Positions 10,619-23,584 are shown, numbered from the stretch's first letter. The stretch is 64,000 nt of DNA from Paraphysoderma sedebokerense (GCA_025602915.1 JAHLJZ010000013.1:124001-188000); one strand, 5' to 3'. Numbers and translations: made by a program. The notes: a model not told the origin generated them from the sequence alone.

Positions 10619-11391
10619 ATGAAGTCCCGCAACCCAAAACCCATCAGGAAAAACTCTGACTCCAGATCCTCCTCAATACCCCCTCCATCCTCCGCCTCCT
10701 CCTCCTCCAGGCTGCTGCACTCTCAAAAGGAACAGAAATTCAAAAAGGTCCCCAACGGAAAGAAACTATCCTCAAACTCACTCTCTGCCGTCACCTACTC
10801 AAATTCATTGCCAGAGGTATGTCTTGCTACATTGCGGAAAAACTCATTTCTCCTCGGATTCTTTTGTCCTCAGTGGGTCTCCGATTCGATTTTGTGCAAG
10901 GCTTCCCTTCTCCCTTGCCGCTGTTTCCTGTGGAACAAAAAATTTTTCATTCCAAAAAATTTCCCCATATCGAATCAAAGATAGGCAATAGCATTCTTTC
11001 AATGACTTTTGAAATCAGATTCTGACAATGATCATTGCTCGTTTCTTTTTCGCTCTCCCCACTCTGCTCGGTCCTGAACTTGGCTCTCTCCAGATTGACT
11101 TCAAGTCCATGGATTTTGATACTCTGAAGAGATATGCGAATGTGTACAATATCAAACCGAGGTCACTGCAAAGGGAAGATTACATCACGGCGATATCAAA
11201 ACATTATTCCAACATGGAAGTGAGAGAGACAGATGTGATCCCGTATTTTTGTTATTCGCTCCAGATGCAAGGTGGGTGTTGCAGTTTTTGTCTTTTTGTG
11301 TCTTGGCTGTAACCGAAGCATAACTGACTAATTCTACCATCTGATGATAGGGAAGCTGTTAAAACTGCGGCCGAACGAATCGCGGAAGTGA
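10619..11391 (+). CDS. SAP30: SAP30-like Sin3-HDAC complex subunit
   Basis: Three exons, 10619-10816, 11094-11271 and 11351-11391, 138 residues. SAP30 bridges Sin3 to partners in the Rpd3/HDAC1 co-repressor complex in the nucleus. Residues 67-125 carry the Sin3-binding domain: IDFKSMDFDTLKRYANVYNI, then LQREDYITAISKHYSNMEV and ETDVIPYFCYSL. This parallels human SAP30 (VDFFQLQVNTLRRYKRHFKL, then LNKAQLVEIVGCHF and FIYSVK). The first 66 residues are basic and Ser/Pro-rich (two SSSS runs). Animal SAP30 has an N-terminal zinc finger; I see no Cys/His cluster here, so this is the short fungal type. Intron 1 is 277 bases, long for this window. The ATG is the first in frame after a pyrimidine-rich leader and divergent from the Sld7-like gene. 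Confidence 0.85.
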
Positions 11392-11924
11392 CTCGAGTGA
11401 ATTAGTATTGGAAATAGATGGAACCCCCCTCTCTCGGTCTACCTCGACCGGTAGACTCAGTGTGGATAGAAAGTGTAATATGGAGGGGAAGTGACCAGGG
11501 GTCAGGGGAGACTTGGTAGATGAAACCCATGGTCCACCACTGTAACATATGTTTTGTTCAATTTCTATTTTGTCATCAAGCGAGAATGTAATATATGGAA
11601 TGGAGAGAGAATGGAGAATGGCAAGGCGACATCCCCACACGCGTTTGTTTGTGGTTCACGCGTTCACTGGGTGATTGTTTGTGGTTCACCAGCTTCTCAG
11701 GGAGGATTGTTCCCTTCCCTCTCTGCAACATTCACGACACACAGCTGCTGTCTGTCGATGTGGTGATAGCATTCCCCCAAGAGCAACACCGATATTCCCC
11801 TGTTCCCCTGTGCTGCGACCCTTCGGTCTCACCCTTCTCCGCCCTGCCTTCTGCTGCGTCGCCTGCGTCCCTTCTCGCTCGTCTCGCGCCGCCCTCTCGT
11901 TCCCCCTCCAACTCCCCCAGTAAC
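11392..11924. other. SCAPER upstream region
   Basis: Begins with the SAP30 3' flank. It then has GTTTGTGGTTCAC twice (11647 and 11671), a short direct repeat about 24 bases apart. A C/T-rich leader follows with an open frame in phase with SCAPER, so a longer N-terminus cannot be excluded. Confidence 0.4.
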
Positions 11925-14900
11925 ATGGCAAGGTTGGCCATCCACCAACAACACAACCTCCACAATCTGCAATCCCACTCTCCTCTTCTGCAGTCGCCCC
12001 CCTCCGCTAAACACATCAATGACCTCAAACTGCTCAACCCGTTCCTTCACACCAAACCGCAAACCATGAAGATCGCAGCCAACCCTGCAAATCTCAACAA
12101 CTCCCCCTCTTCAAATCTCGTCAATTCGAGGTATTGGATCTATCTAAAAGACACCTTGGAAAGGTTAGTATCCTCTTACTTTGTAAATGCATCGTAAATT
12201 TCCTTTGCTGGACCGTTTTCGCAGGATCTGCAGACGTATGCAAAGTGTCGTCCAAAAAGGGAATCCGAATCCGCAATCCGTTTCCCCAATTGCACGAAAA
12301 ATGAAGATAGGCAATAATTTTAACAAATATCTTATGTATTTACCATAAATAGGTGTTTATTGGAAATAACCGAGTTATTGAAAGAGCATGAAGATCAGTC
12401 AAAGTTTGATGAAATCATGGGTTTACTGGATAACTTCAAACACGCCAGCGTGAAGGTATGGTGTTGAAAATTGGTTTCCTCTTTTGGATTCGTGTCGACG
12501 ATGCAGGAACTAAGTTATCCTTGGCTAATGTCAGATTCTCGAAAACTCGAATGCACCTCGGCATGTCAAGACTAGTATAGCGGATGCGAGAATGCCACAT
12601 GATGTAGAAGTCGAGTTGAAGAAGTGTCTGTCTATTGCAGACGAAAAGCCTTTACAAACTGGTGAGTCAGTTTTGACTGGATGACTTATTCAAACAAACA
12701 CTTGTATAGTCGTCTTCAAGCCTGTTTGCTGACAAGGTGTCTTGCTTTTGCTTCCACGATATTTTGCAATCCTTCATTCAAACTTCACCAAACACATACG
12801 GACATTCATCGGACGCCATCAGCCCCTGCCGCCACCGAAGTCGGACGACGAATGTCATGGACTGACGTCGTCAAGAAAACAATCAACGGATACGGTGTCA
12901 CTCCCTCTATATCCGCATGCAACAGCAGTCCCGAACCTTCGGTTGGATCTCCAACCAAATCCGACGAATCTTTAGAACCCTTGCCATCAGATGTGAAATA
13001 CACCACTGGAGTTGCTTGGAAAAGCCCGTCAAAACTAAATTGGATTTCTTCAACATCATCATCGAGTTCCGATTCATCAGTGAACGAGTTTCCGACTTCA
13101 AATCAATCCGTTTCATTTGAATTTACTAGTAGTCCTGGCTGCCAATCTTCCGCGTCGAGGGAACTTGATACTTGCTCCACAACCTCCTCCTCTTCCAGCA
13201 AATCCGTATCTTCTTCTGGACGTAACGATAGAACTATGGACGCTGATCCATCCAGGAAGGAAGAGAAATGCTTAGACTTCATTGCTTTTGGAGATTTGAC
13301 GAGAGACGAGAGCTCCCTTAATTGGGCAGATGAGTAAGTTTTAGACATGTTATCTATTATATCATGGTTTATTGGATTGACGTCTCGATGACCGTTAGAT
13401 GCGACGATTTGCCGATTGACCGCAATCCTGAAATGTTTCAGTTATCCAAGTTTCTGTCATCCACAACGTACGATTCAAAATCCTTGGATTTTATTTTGTC
13501 TTTGTCCCGAAACCAGAACTAATGGTTAATTGATCACTCTTACTAGCGCATCTAATACATCCCATTCCTCGCAACCGGCAACCCTTGATTCAGCAATCTC
13601 AAACCGACCCCCACTTGGCCAGACGTCTTCTTCTAATCTTTCCAACGGCGAAAAAGCAGCACAAAAGAAAACTTGGGCTGCACGTCTAAAATCTTCTCCA
13701 CCCCGAAAAGTACCTAGTCCGGAGGAACTATGCCTTAAACAACAAAAAGCTAAAGAATTAAGAGAGAACCTCAAGAATACCAAAGTAATGAAAATCAGAA
13801 GCTGGGATGCTGCCGCACAATCTGCAACACAACGAAGGCGACAACAAGAAGAGAATAGATTGATTAAACTCAAGGTTTGCAGCCTGTGTCTACTTTCTCC
13901 CTCTCCGTTCTTTGTATATTGATTTCCTCGTCTGCTCATCTCTGAAATTGCAGGATCAAGTTAACCGGAAGCAGCTACACATAGCTAAGAAGGCGCAAGA
14001 AAAACAGCAAACCATTCGTCAAAAACAAGCGACCCAGCTCTCCAAAACTCGTAAGGTTGAGAGTTTCAAGACATCCAAAGTTGCAGAAGAACAAGAACTG
14101 CGAAAGGAGATGAAAGAAAAGTTAAACAAAGCTAATGAACGTCATGAAGAACATTTGGAGTCTGTGAAAGAGAAGGCAGCAAATGTCGTTGAAAAAGCTA
14201 GGGTAGGCAGCCTTATTTTGATTCGGCGCGATAATGAGAAATGGAAAACGTATAATTGATGATGATTTTGGCGTTATTAGGAAGTGGCGAATAGGGTAAT
14301 GGCTTCGCGGCAGACTGGCGAGAACAGAGTATGCCTAGTTTGTAACGTCGAGGTACGTTCTCTATTCACCTTGTTGTTTCAATGTAGCGATGCTCAATTT
14401 TTCCATTCTCTCATTCTTTCTGAGCAGTTATCACCTGATGACGACATCTCCGACCACAACAAGGGAAACAAAGAACATCTTAGGCGCCTTGCGGATTTGA
14501 CTTCCTCGAACTCGCAAAGCTCTTCACTTCAACCTTCCCGAGTGAATGTTCCTGTTGGTCCTTCCGGATTGGCCGCACCAGCATTAGCGGCGATTACATC
14601 AGATATTCCAAAGTCAGCAAATAAAGAAAATAAGAACAGTAAGAATCATGGAATTACACCTATGGTGATACATCTCGACGATGAAGATGAGTTGTTCACA
14701 GTTCAGCAGAGGATTATGTCTCCGAAAGTAGGAGTGAAAAGTAGTATCAGCAAGAAAGCCATTAAATTACGACATGTATGTGTTTTGCGTTTCTTTTACT
14801 CTTTCTACAATTTTGCCAAGGTAGAATTGAATATTGACATTATTCATGATTTTTTTGTCTAAAAGAAATTACGGGCAACGATCAAAAATTCGAAAACAGA

Positions 14901-16846
14901 TATGCGAAATTCGTCTCATCAACTTCCAATGGTGAATGGGTACGGTGGAAACGCGGAGTCATTTGAACCTGGACTAAGCAATGGCATCACGAAGGAAAAT
15001 GCGCAGCTGAATTTTTTGGTGACGAAAATGAGGACAATATGGTCTGATATTGCTCTGAAGGGGGCTGTCGATTTCGATGACCTCGAAAGGGTGTTTTATG
15101 ATTTGAGAGTTTTTGTGAAAGAAGAGGTACTGTGTTACTTCCTACGCGAGTCAAATATTGTGTTTTTATGTTAATCTTTCTTTCTTGCATCTGGAAAATA
15201 TTAGGCCGTGAGCGATCTGCATTGGTTGCGAAAAAGCGGAGTCATCCTCGACATCACTAATATAGTTACCGCAGTGAATAATGAGACTGGGAAGCCGAAA
15301 CTGCCGATACGGTATGTTGAGAATGGGTTATTTCTCAACGCGATCAGCTTGTTGGAAGCTCTCTTAATCACTAATTTTATCTACTTAGAACAATCTATCA
15401 CGGTCTTCAAGTTTTGCTTCATTCTGCACGATCCAATAACAACAAAGAATACCTCTTACTCAACGAACATGAGCTCCTCATTTCTCTCCTAGAGTTACTT
15501 CATCGTCTCTTGACCACCTGTACCCCTCCATCCTCCGACTCTAACCTCCTCGCCGCATCATCCATATTCGCTCTCACTTCTGATTTACTTTTGTATATAC
15601 CTTCCAAGGACAAATTCGAGTTAATCGGACAAACAAAAGATCATGTTGTAGGTTACATCACTGCCATCGAGATCGTAGAAAGTATAAAAAGTATATTTAG
15701 TGTGATTCATGGACCGTTGAGTACAAACAGTCCGTTGCTGACGTTTGTAGAAATGGGGATGAAGTTTTTGGAGAGTGCGGTAGAGTTTCCGCAAACTGGG
15801 TTAGTCATATGGTTCACTCGTTGTCACTGACCTTGACTGCTTTATCTGATTTTTCTCTCGAAATTTTTGGTTTTTGGTTTTTTCTGTGATTCTTGTCTGC
15901 AGTATTACATCCTTACCCGTCTATACTCCCAAGTCACAATCCTACTCTTCAATTGTCGCTACATTTCGACAAACCGAATTAGTCGGTATCATAACGGTCC
16001 TTGATAGTTTGTTGTTGTATACTGGTTCATCCAGGATGGCAGCGACAACGGCTATTTCATTACCACCGGAAATCATTAGAATTAGCATTCATGCTGTTAA
16101 AGCTTTGAGTAATTTTGCTTCAATTGATTTGGTGGCATTCCAGGTTTGTCGAGTGTATTCCTAGTTGATTTCCGCCTTCAAAATGCTGATGTTCCCAACA
16201 ATTACTTTGACAATAGTCGATACTATCAACTCAGGTTCATCAGATTGAATTTTTCCATCTAATAATATTCTGGTTAAATTATTGTTCACTCCATCAAACC
16301 GAACAAACCGCAACATTATTTCATGAATTAATTATTTTGATTGGTCATTTCGCGTTATGCGAAAAACGCAATCAACAACTCCTCCGGTTCGGACATTCAC
16401 CTAATATCTTACAATTGTTGTGTATGAGCGAGATTAAATATTTCTGCGATGAAAGGTACGTAACAACTTTCCAAATTTTTTATTGTATCGCCTTGAACGC
16501 GGTGACCTAACTGAATTTGAATCCATATTTCAGGCTCATGGATATTCTGTTTCCAACGCTTATCATTGCATGCCACGACGACGAAGACAACAAAAAGATA
16601 TTAAAAGAAGAAATGTCCTGCGATTTACTCATTCAGTTTTTACAATCCAAAAAAGAATCTTACCTTGCTTCTTCCACGTCTTCTCATTCCTCTCCGTACT
16701 CCCTGCCGTCATCGTCTACACCTTATCCCTCAAATTACCAGACCTCGTCATTACACTCGTCCAATAGTTTCAATGAAAGAGTGCAAATTGTAAATAGGAT
16801 ACCTGTTAGTTTGTGGGACGATATGATCAAATATTTTAGTATATGA
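11925..16846 (+). CDS. SCAPER: SCAPER homologue, ER-associated zinc-finger protein
   Basis: Fifteen exons: 11925-12163, 12353-12455, 12535-12661, 12823-13333, 13399-13467, 13547-13874, 13954-14202, 14281-14352, 14428-14775, 14866-15126, 15205-15311, 15389-15799, 15903-16143, 16217-16455, 16534-16846; 1205 residues (human ~1400). SCAPER binds cyclin A-CDK2, sits at the ER and is linked to cilia and, in recent work, to mRNA decay. The N-terminal domain starts at Y70 (RYWIYLKDTLER, then GLLDNFKHA; human RYWSYLF..L, MLDNYVRDF). A coiled coil spans ~420-542. The zinc finger is C560-x2-C563, H576, H583 (CLVCNVELS). The C-terminal helical repeats end with DILFPTLIIACHDD and EEMSCDLLIQFLQ, as in human (VLFPSLIAACYNN, EMSCVLLATFIQ). 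An in-frame ATG further upstream exists; 11925 was chosen as the first in the Gln/His-rich coding-like stretch. Confidence 0.9.
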
Positions 16847-17551
16847 GACTCGTAAGCGGAACAGGGAAAGAAAGGGGATATGAATTGACTTTTTTTATGT
16901 TTCGAATTCGAAAGTGAATTCTTTTGTACAGATTTGTTACTTTGTTTTTATGTGTCGTTGGGTATTTAGTTTATGTTGAGTGTATTTAGAGTTGGTTATG
17001 ACGAGACTCTGAAAAATGTGGTAAATATGAAAATGATGGGTTATCTTATGTTCTTTTCGGATTATTTTTATACGTTTTTCGGATTATTTTATTAAAAAGT
17101 TGAAAAATAGGAAAGAATGGGGTTACCGTTGAAATTTCCTCTTTGTAAAGTCGCACTGGGTTGACTAGGATTGGATATTGGTTCAACGACAAAAACTGTA
17201 TATGTGTTATTATTGATGGTTTTGGTTACTTAGTGTTATTATTTTAAATATGAGAAATAGATTTCATTCGGTACCACTCCCTGACTCTTTGCAAATCTCT
17301 ACGGCATCTTCATCTACCAAAAATCTTGTTGGGGGTTATACCCGAGAATTGATTCAAATGATAAAGCAATGACAAACTACGGGTGCCAAAGAAGAAAGTG
17401 TCTTTGGTATTGTAAATTTATAATTCTATATTGGTATATCGGATATCATATAATACATATTCGTAAAAGATTGTAAGATAATTTACAGCTAAACTGTATA
17501 CCATCCACCTGTTGACTCAATTCACTCTATGTCGCTCATCCTCGAGTTCTC
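16847..17551. other. Intergenic between convergent genes
   Basis: AT-rich 3' flanks of SCAPER and of the DUF7223-like gene. No gene or repeat seen. Confidence 0.5.
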
Positions 17552-19704
17552 TCATGTTCGAGACCCGAACCATAACCGATCCCAGATGGACAAAACGTCG
17601 CGAGGCTCGGGGTTTTGGTTTTCTGATTTTATAGTTGGTTTTGAGGTTTCAATTTCTAAACTGTTGGCCGTTTTTGTATCTTTTTGACTTTTAATTGGGT
17701 TATCAGGACTGGCTTTTTCCTTTTCTTTTGCTTTTTCTTTTTCTTTCTCTTTTTCCTCTTTTCGATTCCAATCTTTCCCACCAATACTGGCTTTAATCTC
17801 CTTCACCTTCGGAATCAATTTCGATCCGACACACAAATAACATTTCTCGCAAACCAATATATTCTTTGACCGACCTAGAGACCAGCCTCCGGGTTGAAAG
17901 CCCGTGTCGGATGTACTCAAGAATTCTGAAATTCTGTCTAAAAATGGAACTTTGAAGGACATGGAAACTTGGACACCGATATCGTAGAATGGAAGGAGTT
18001 GGGTTTCGTTTGTTTTACATTTGAAATGAGGTAACGGTGTCGAAGATGGTGTGGAGGAAGAGACGGACGTTGCCGTGGTTTGGTCGGTCGATGTAAGTGT
18101 AGGTGTAGCTGTAGCTGTCGGCGCAGAAAACCATCGTGGACGCGGAAAATCAAGAACAGGGTTAACAGAGTTTGGTGAATGCGACGGTGTCTGTGACTGT
18201 GATTCTGCGGATGGTGAAGTGTCTTTGGCGTCTTCGTCTTCGGATTCTTCGTTTTCGGAATCTTCGTTTTCGGATTCTTCGTCTTTAGATTCTTCGGTGC
18301 CTTGATAGGCTTCTAATGTCATCCCAAGGGTCAACCCCACACTATTAGTGTAAGATATCAAGCCGAGAATATCAAATCCTAGGTCCAAAGAAGGTGATAG
18401 TCCAACGGAAAAGTTGAAACCGGTATCTTGAGGGAATCCGCTGAATTGGGCGTTATATTTGGGTTTAAATGACGACGAGAGGGAAGGTTTCCATTTATTT
18501 TTCGATTTGGAGAGTTTGATTTCGTAATTGGGTAAAGAACCGGTGAATTGCATAGACGCCACTGTGACATCTGATACTATTGCCGAGACATATGCGTAAA
18601 GGGAGAATGAGAATCCAAAATTGTATAGACCTGGGTAATTTGAACAAGTATGAGTATGTGATCATATGAGGGTTCAACGAGGTATTGCAACAACATACCC
18701 GGTAGATACAATGGTCCTAACGGAATTTCTACAAGAGGCGGGGTAGATCGATAGAGAATGCTATACCCGGACGCTTCCAAATCGTATGCGGCAACCGTAT
18801 CCATGTCCCCGTTCATCTTCCACTCCCAACTGACTTCATCGTTTCGAGAACCATTTTCCGCTTTCTTAACTTGACCGGCCAGTTGCCAACTGAATATACT
18901 GCTTCCTTTAACATAACATTCATCGCATGTAAAATCAAGTCCGTCGTCGTCGTCACTAAAGTTGATTGGCATGACGGCTTTACCTGTTTTTGGATCGTAA
19001 TTCAGATTGTGCTGAAGAGGAAATGATTTGGCTCTTTTGTTCAGCCTTGGTTGACGTTGTATACTTGACTGGATTATATCTACATTTGTCGAGTAGGATT
19101 TGATTTTGGCTTCTGCCAAAGAAATCGGTGTGCCGACTAGGGTGAACATGAATGAAGAAGCTGGAGAAGATTCTATGTATCGAACAATGAAGAATTGTAC
19201 TTCGCTCTTATTTCTACAGTCCCAAGACGGTCCCAGAAGCAAAAGAAATGGAGTCGGTACAGATTTGATGGGCGGGGCAGCCAAAAACCTCGCGTCCATG
19301 ACAATTTCTGAGGATCCTTCTTGCTCGTAGCACTGAACGTCCACTAGATGTTCAAAGTTATCGGCTACTAGAGACGGGTACTCTGATTCCAGTTCTAGCT
19401 TGATCGCCACATAAGAACCAGTATGGGACATCGAATTCGGTAGGGGAGCATGACTGACGACTGTCAACTTCTCAAGATCGGTGGCGTCATGTGGGGATGG
19501 TGTAATTTTGAGTACGTTAGATGTGCGATGTGAGTGTGAAGTATCTGATTTAGTTCTGCGAAAATCTCGGATACGTTGGTGTCCTACTCGGCCGATTGGT
19601 AAGAACTTTGAGTGTTCCAACAACACACTTTGCGGTGTTGAGTGGCAAAGATGCACAAAAAGGAACCCCACTGTATATATGTAAACACCGAGCTGTTTCC
19701 ACAT
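17552..19704 (-). CDS. Large secreted protein, DUF7029/DUF7223-like
   Basis: Two exons, 19704-18699 and 18630-17552, phase 1, 694 residues; the 68-base intron removes a stop-free stretch. The N-terminus is a signal peptide (VYIYTVGFLFVHLCHS). Residues ~85-230 resemble the DUF7029 domain of fungal secreted proteins. LNYDPKTGKAVMPINFS followed by FTCDECYVKGSS resembles the start of DUF7223, and the beta-rich stretch runs past LYLPGLYNFGFSFSLYAYV. An acidic insert of ESEDE/SENED repeats (~residues 450-475) and a Ser/Pro/Thr linker interrupt it. The C-terminus is charged with an (EK)n run (KEEKEKEKEKAKEKEKAS). These families are known from filamentous fungi but have no assigned activity; a surface or wall role is a guess. 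Confidence 0.65.
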
Positions 19705-20812
19705 AGCGCATCACTTAACTATTAACTGATGGTGTCATAAGTAGAATAGTCGACGTAGAGAAAATCTCTGCCAAATAAATATATTTTGCTTCTTATCTCC
19801 AGCGTTGAACCGAATGGATGGTCGCCTTATCTCGCCCAAGCACACTGCTTTAGGCTCTCTCGGGTGCTCATAACCTGAATAAGCGACAAGCTCTGTTTCG
19901 CTCTACAATCGAAGGTTTGGCGTTAGCATGAATGAATGAGATAAGAATCTAGTGCATGCAATGATTCTGGACCACAATTTCAGCAGATTATCTATGCAGG
20001 TCTTTCACATGTGTCTTACGTTTTTGTAGACATCAGCGTGGGTTAGACTGAGCACGGTGCAGCTTCCGACGTCCGTTCCGTCGGGCAAACTTTTCATTTC
20101 ATGCACCCCGCACAGCCAATAGCTATTAGCTGTAGCTGACTCAATCGAAGTATATACCACATCATGATCCAGTATTATTATGATATAGCAGAAGGAAACG
20201 GTCCCTGTGCCATCCGCAGCTTCGAGGGATTGTGAGTACAGAAAATCTGGCCCAACGGTGGCAGCTGACTGTGGTCATACTTCATTGGTCTGACCAAAAC
20301 GTTCTCGAAAAAGGGGACAATTTTCGCTTCGACCTTTCGGAAGAAACCATCCCCTCGATATCAAAAGCAATAGATTTCGCTATTCGTTCGCACAAAATTC
20401 ACTTCTGTCAACCACACTCTCCATTCTTGTCTTCTCTGTAAGGTTTCGACCGTGGTCATCTCATTAAAAAGGTAACGTGTCATCTCCCCTTGTCTCTCGT
20501 GCCGTTTCCACTCTTCATTCCATTTTGGAGTTGGACGACCGGGCTCTTCAAAGTGGTGTGACTTCATTTTGTCATGGAATTTGTGGAGTGACTAGCTGAT
20601 ATTGCGGTAAATGTGCGAAAGGGTTAAATGTTCATTCAGCTGCTTTTAGTCGCTAGTCAACTCTGTCAATTGTCCTTTAGCAACTTAGAGTTGAAAACTA
20701 TTGCGTAATCTTGATATTGCGTTGAATTCTGGAACTGACAGTATCGCTATATTTTTATGACGTCTACCGTGACCGTAATAGTTAAGGAAAGTAATATATC
20801 CTTGCATCCATC
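19705..20812. other. Divergent promoter region
   Basis: About 1.1 kb between the secreted DUF7223-like gene and the Ddl-like gene. Small open frames are present but none has a splice partner or recognisable product. Confidence 0.5.
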
Positions 20813-22240
20813 ATGTCATTTTCTGTCAACACCAATAACGCACGCAAGCGGTCCTACGAGTGTATTTCGAACTCGTTTCCACCATCTCCGCCCACCGATA
20901 ACCTTACCGACAAGCTCAAGATTGTAGTTGTTCACGGTGATCCTTCAAAACCCAATACCATATTGCCAGGTGGTAAATGGGATGAAGATGATTTCGAGAG
21001 TTTGAGTAAAGCGAAAGAAGCGTTAAACACCTTGTGCGACAAATACGAATTTATTTATTTGTGTAATCATGATACCTTGATGGATGATTTGAGGCAGTTG
21101 AAGAAAGCGAATAGTGTCGATTTGGTATTACAGGTACGACGTCCTCATTCGAATAGAGTGTAGAATTATGTGAAGCTTACGATATCGAATTTCCGACGTT
21201 TTTATTAGCTCTGCGATGATGGCTGGAATAACCACCCACGTATGGAACTTCATGTAAGTTTTCGCTTTCAAACTGTCTGTAGACCGCTCAAACTGACTCC
21301 ATTTGGATGCAGGTGGTAGCTTTGTTGGACATGCTCCAAATTCCCTACACTGGTTCCGGTCCGAAGTGTATCGGTGTCACTTATGGTGGGTGCTCAATGA
21401 TAATTGATTACGTACACACCGAACAATTTCACTAATTGATTTATTAGACAAGCAAGCCGTGCTGAAAATTGCCGAATCTATTGGTATTCCAGTTCCAAAA
21501 TCCGTATTCATCGACGATTCAACCTCTGTCGATAATCACGGTCTGATGTACCCCGTTCTCATAAAACCGAACAGCACTGATGGCTCTTTTGGTATCACGG
21601 CGAAAAATGTCTGTTACAATAAGGAGCAGTTAATCGAAGCTTTGAAACAAATTCGGGAAGTTTTCTGCATTTCTGGTCCCGTGTTGGTTCAGGAATTTTT
21701 GGAAGGAAGAGACGTCAACGTCGCTGTCTTGGGAAGCGAGGCTACCGTGCTTCCGATTACCGAAGAAGATTATTCTGCCCTTCCCGAAGGAATGCCCAAA
21801 ATTTGCGGATTCGAATCAAAGTGGGACGCCTCGTCTCCTTATTGGAATATCAAAACCCGACCGACCACTCTTTCTCCCGAACTTCAGAAGTTTATCTCCA
21901 CTTGCTCCCAGAAATTATTCCACCGTTTGGAAGCTAGAGATTATGCTCGCTTCGATTGGAGATTGGATGCTTTGGGCAACCCACGCTTGTTAGAAGCCAA
22001 TCCTAATTGTACGATACTTTTTTCACTGGTGATTTCGACAATTCTGAATGACTAACCTTAACTTTCATAGGTGGTTGGTGCTGGGACGGTCACCTCCCGA
22101 AAACTGCTGCGTTGGCGGGGATTTCTTATCCCGAATTTTTCCGCATCGTCATTGACTCCGCTTGGCAGCGTCATTTGAAATTAGCGGACGAGCACAAAGC
22201 CGCGAAGAAATTCGTTAACGTTGGGAAAATCCAGTCTTAG
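20813..22240 (+). CDS. D-alanine-D-alanine ligase-like ATP-grasp enzyme
   Basis: Five exons, 20813-21133, 21209-21253 (45 bases), 21313-21385, 21448-22008, 22071-22240; 389 residues. The architecture is that of Ddl-type carboxylate-amine ligases. There is an N-terminal Rossmann-like part (IVVVHGDPSKP). Next comes HVVALLDMLQIPYTGSGP, like the Ddl LD.L.IPYTGS motif. The ATP-grasp core has PVLIKPNSTDGSFGI, VLVQEFLEGRDVNVAV, ARFDWRLDALG and LLEANPNCGW, the metal-binding E and N being visible in the last. Bacterial Ddl makes the D-Ala-D-Ala of peptidoglycan. A fungus has none, so the real substrate is unknown; another dipeptide-like ligation is likely. Ddl-like genes occur in some early-diverging fungi. 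Five ordinary introns argue for long residence in the genome. Confidence 0.8.
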
Positions 22241-23584
22241 TGTTAACTAGTACGATAACAGAATCCTTCACTGAAGAAGTTATCAGCAATTCCGGTAGTT
22301 ATCTGCTCATCTCAAGAAGTTGCGTCATAATGGGGCAACCAGCCATGTATAATAATATAAGTAGTAATAGTCGCTATTACTTGTGTGTGAAAATTCAGCT
22401 TTGCAAACCTGTACGATTTACCGCGGAATAAGTCAGGTCAAATATAATTTATTTTTCATTGTAGTGGTATTGATTATATCTTAAGAGGTCTGGGTTATCT
22501 GCTCTTAACTTTGAAGGAATTGTAAAATTTCGTTGTTCTTGCGACGCTTAGCAATTTGTTCTCGATCAGTCGGTCAACAACTCATAAAAGTATGAACCGT
22601 TTACCGTATTTACCGTCCACCACTCCACCTCCATCATCGACATCCATGGCTTTATGCGCCTCCATCTGCAATTTTAGGCAATCCCATAATCCCATTCCCA
22701 GTGCAATTCCGGGCCCGGCGTCCGCATAATTTCAACGACGTCGCTGATATATTTGGGCGACAGAGTGATCATCAGCTGTCACACAAATCATGCCATAGAC
22801 TTTGGAAAAATTATATTTATGGCTACTAGTCAATTGTCATGGGAGATTGTTTCTCAGAGAATGTCAAATGGAGTGCAAACACTGTGCAAACAGCAAACAA
22901 GCAACCCTCGCATAATAATTACAAGACTGCCGTATGATGAAGAATGATTCCAGTATCCACCGGTTCCGTCATAATAAAGCGCAGAAGCGGTCAAGAGTAA
23001 GAGTGGAGTAAGGCTATTGTAAGCGGATAATAGGACTTTGCATCTTGATTAAAAATAGAAGTGAAATAAAATGAGAACTCGGTTTCGATTACTTCATGAT
23101 CATCGCAAGCTGGATCCATGTGTGTGAATTAAGTGCTTTTGTCTTTGAACGCACCTGCTGAGCACAGAAACGGGGGAAAGCCAGGTGGAGCAAGCCGATG
23201 GGATTGTGTAGATGCCATGATGTAATTATCGGGGGGTATTGTGAGTGATGGACTAACAATTCTGAAATTAACAAGAGCCAGTCATATCGAGTCACCATCA
23301 TCCATCGTTTGTATGTTCTGCAAAAGCCATCGATAGATAATTCGATTAATGAATGGCCATGAAAATCCGAATTTGTGGAAGGCGTGGTGATGTAACATTG
23401 GCATTGTTCTGGAAAGTTCATGAATGGTGGTGGTTGGCTTGTTTAATCGTGCGAGGAACCATTCTGGGCGATACAATCTGATACAATGCTTAATTAGCTG
23501 CGATAATTAATCTGTTGCATCAGGTTGCATCGTCAATCGTCGCGTTAGCCACACACGCGTTGCTCTTTTTGGTCACACGCAACA
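22241..23584. other. Intergenic, 1.3 kb
   Basis: Holds the 3' flank of the Ddl-like gene and sequence before the small gene at 23585. A GC-rich patch with GGGCCC at about 22711 stands out from AT-rich surroundings. No gene is supported. Confidence 0.45.

Noticed and set aside
9856-10644. 262-codon minus-strand open frame with HTHT/YTYT runs
   Set aside because: Its middle is a translation of the TATGTG microsatellite, and the real minus-strand gene uses other frames joined by good splice sites through the same region.
12681-12822. Continuous open frame before SCAPER exon 4
   Set aside because: Phase and the acceptor at 12821-12822 place the exon start at 12823; the upstream part is intron that happens to lack stops.
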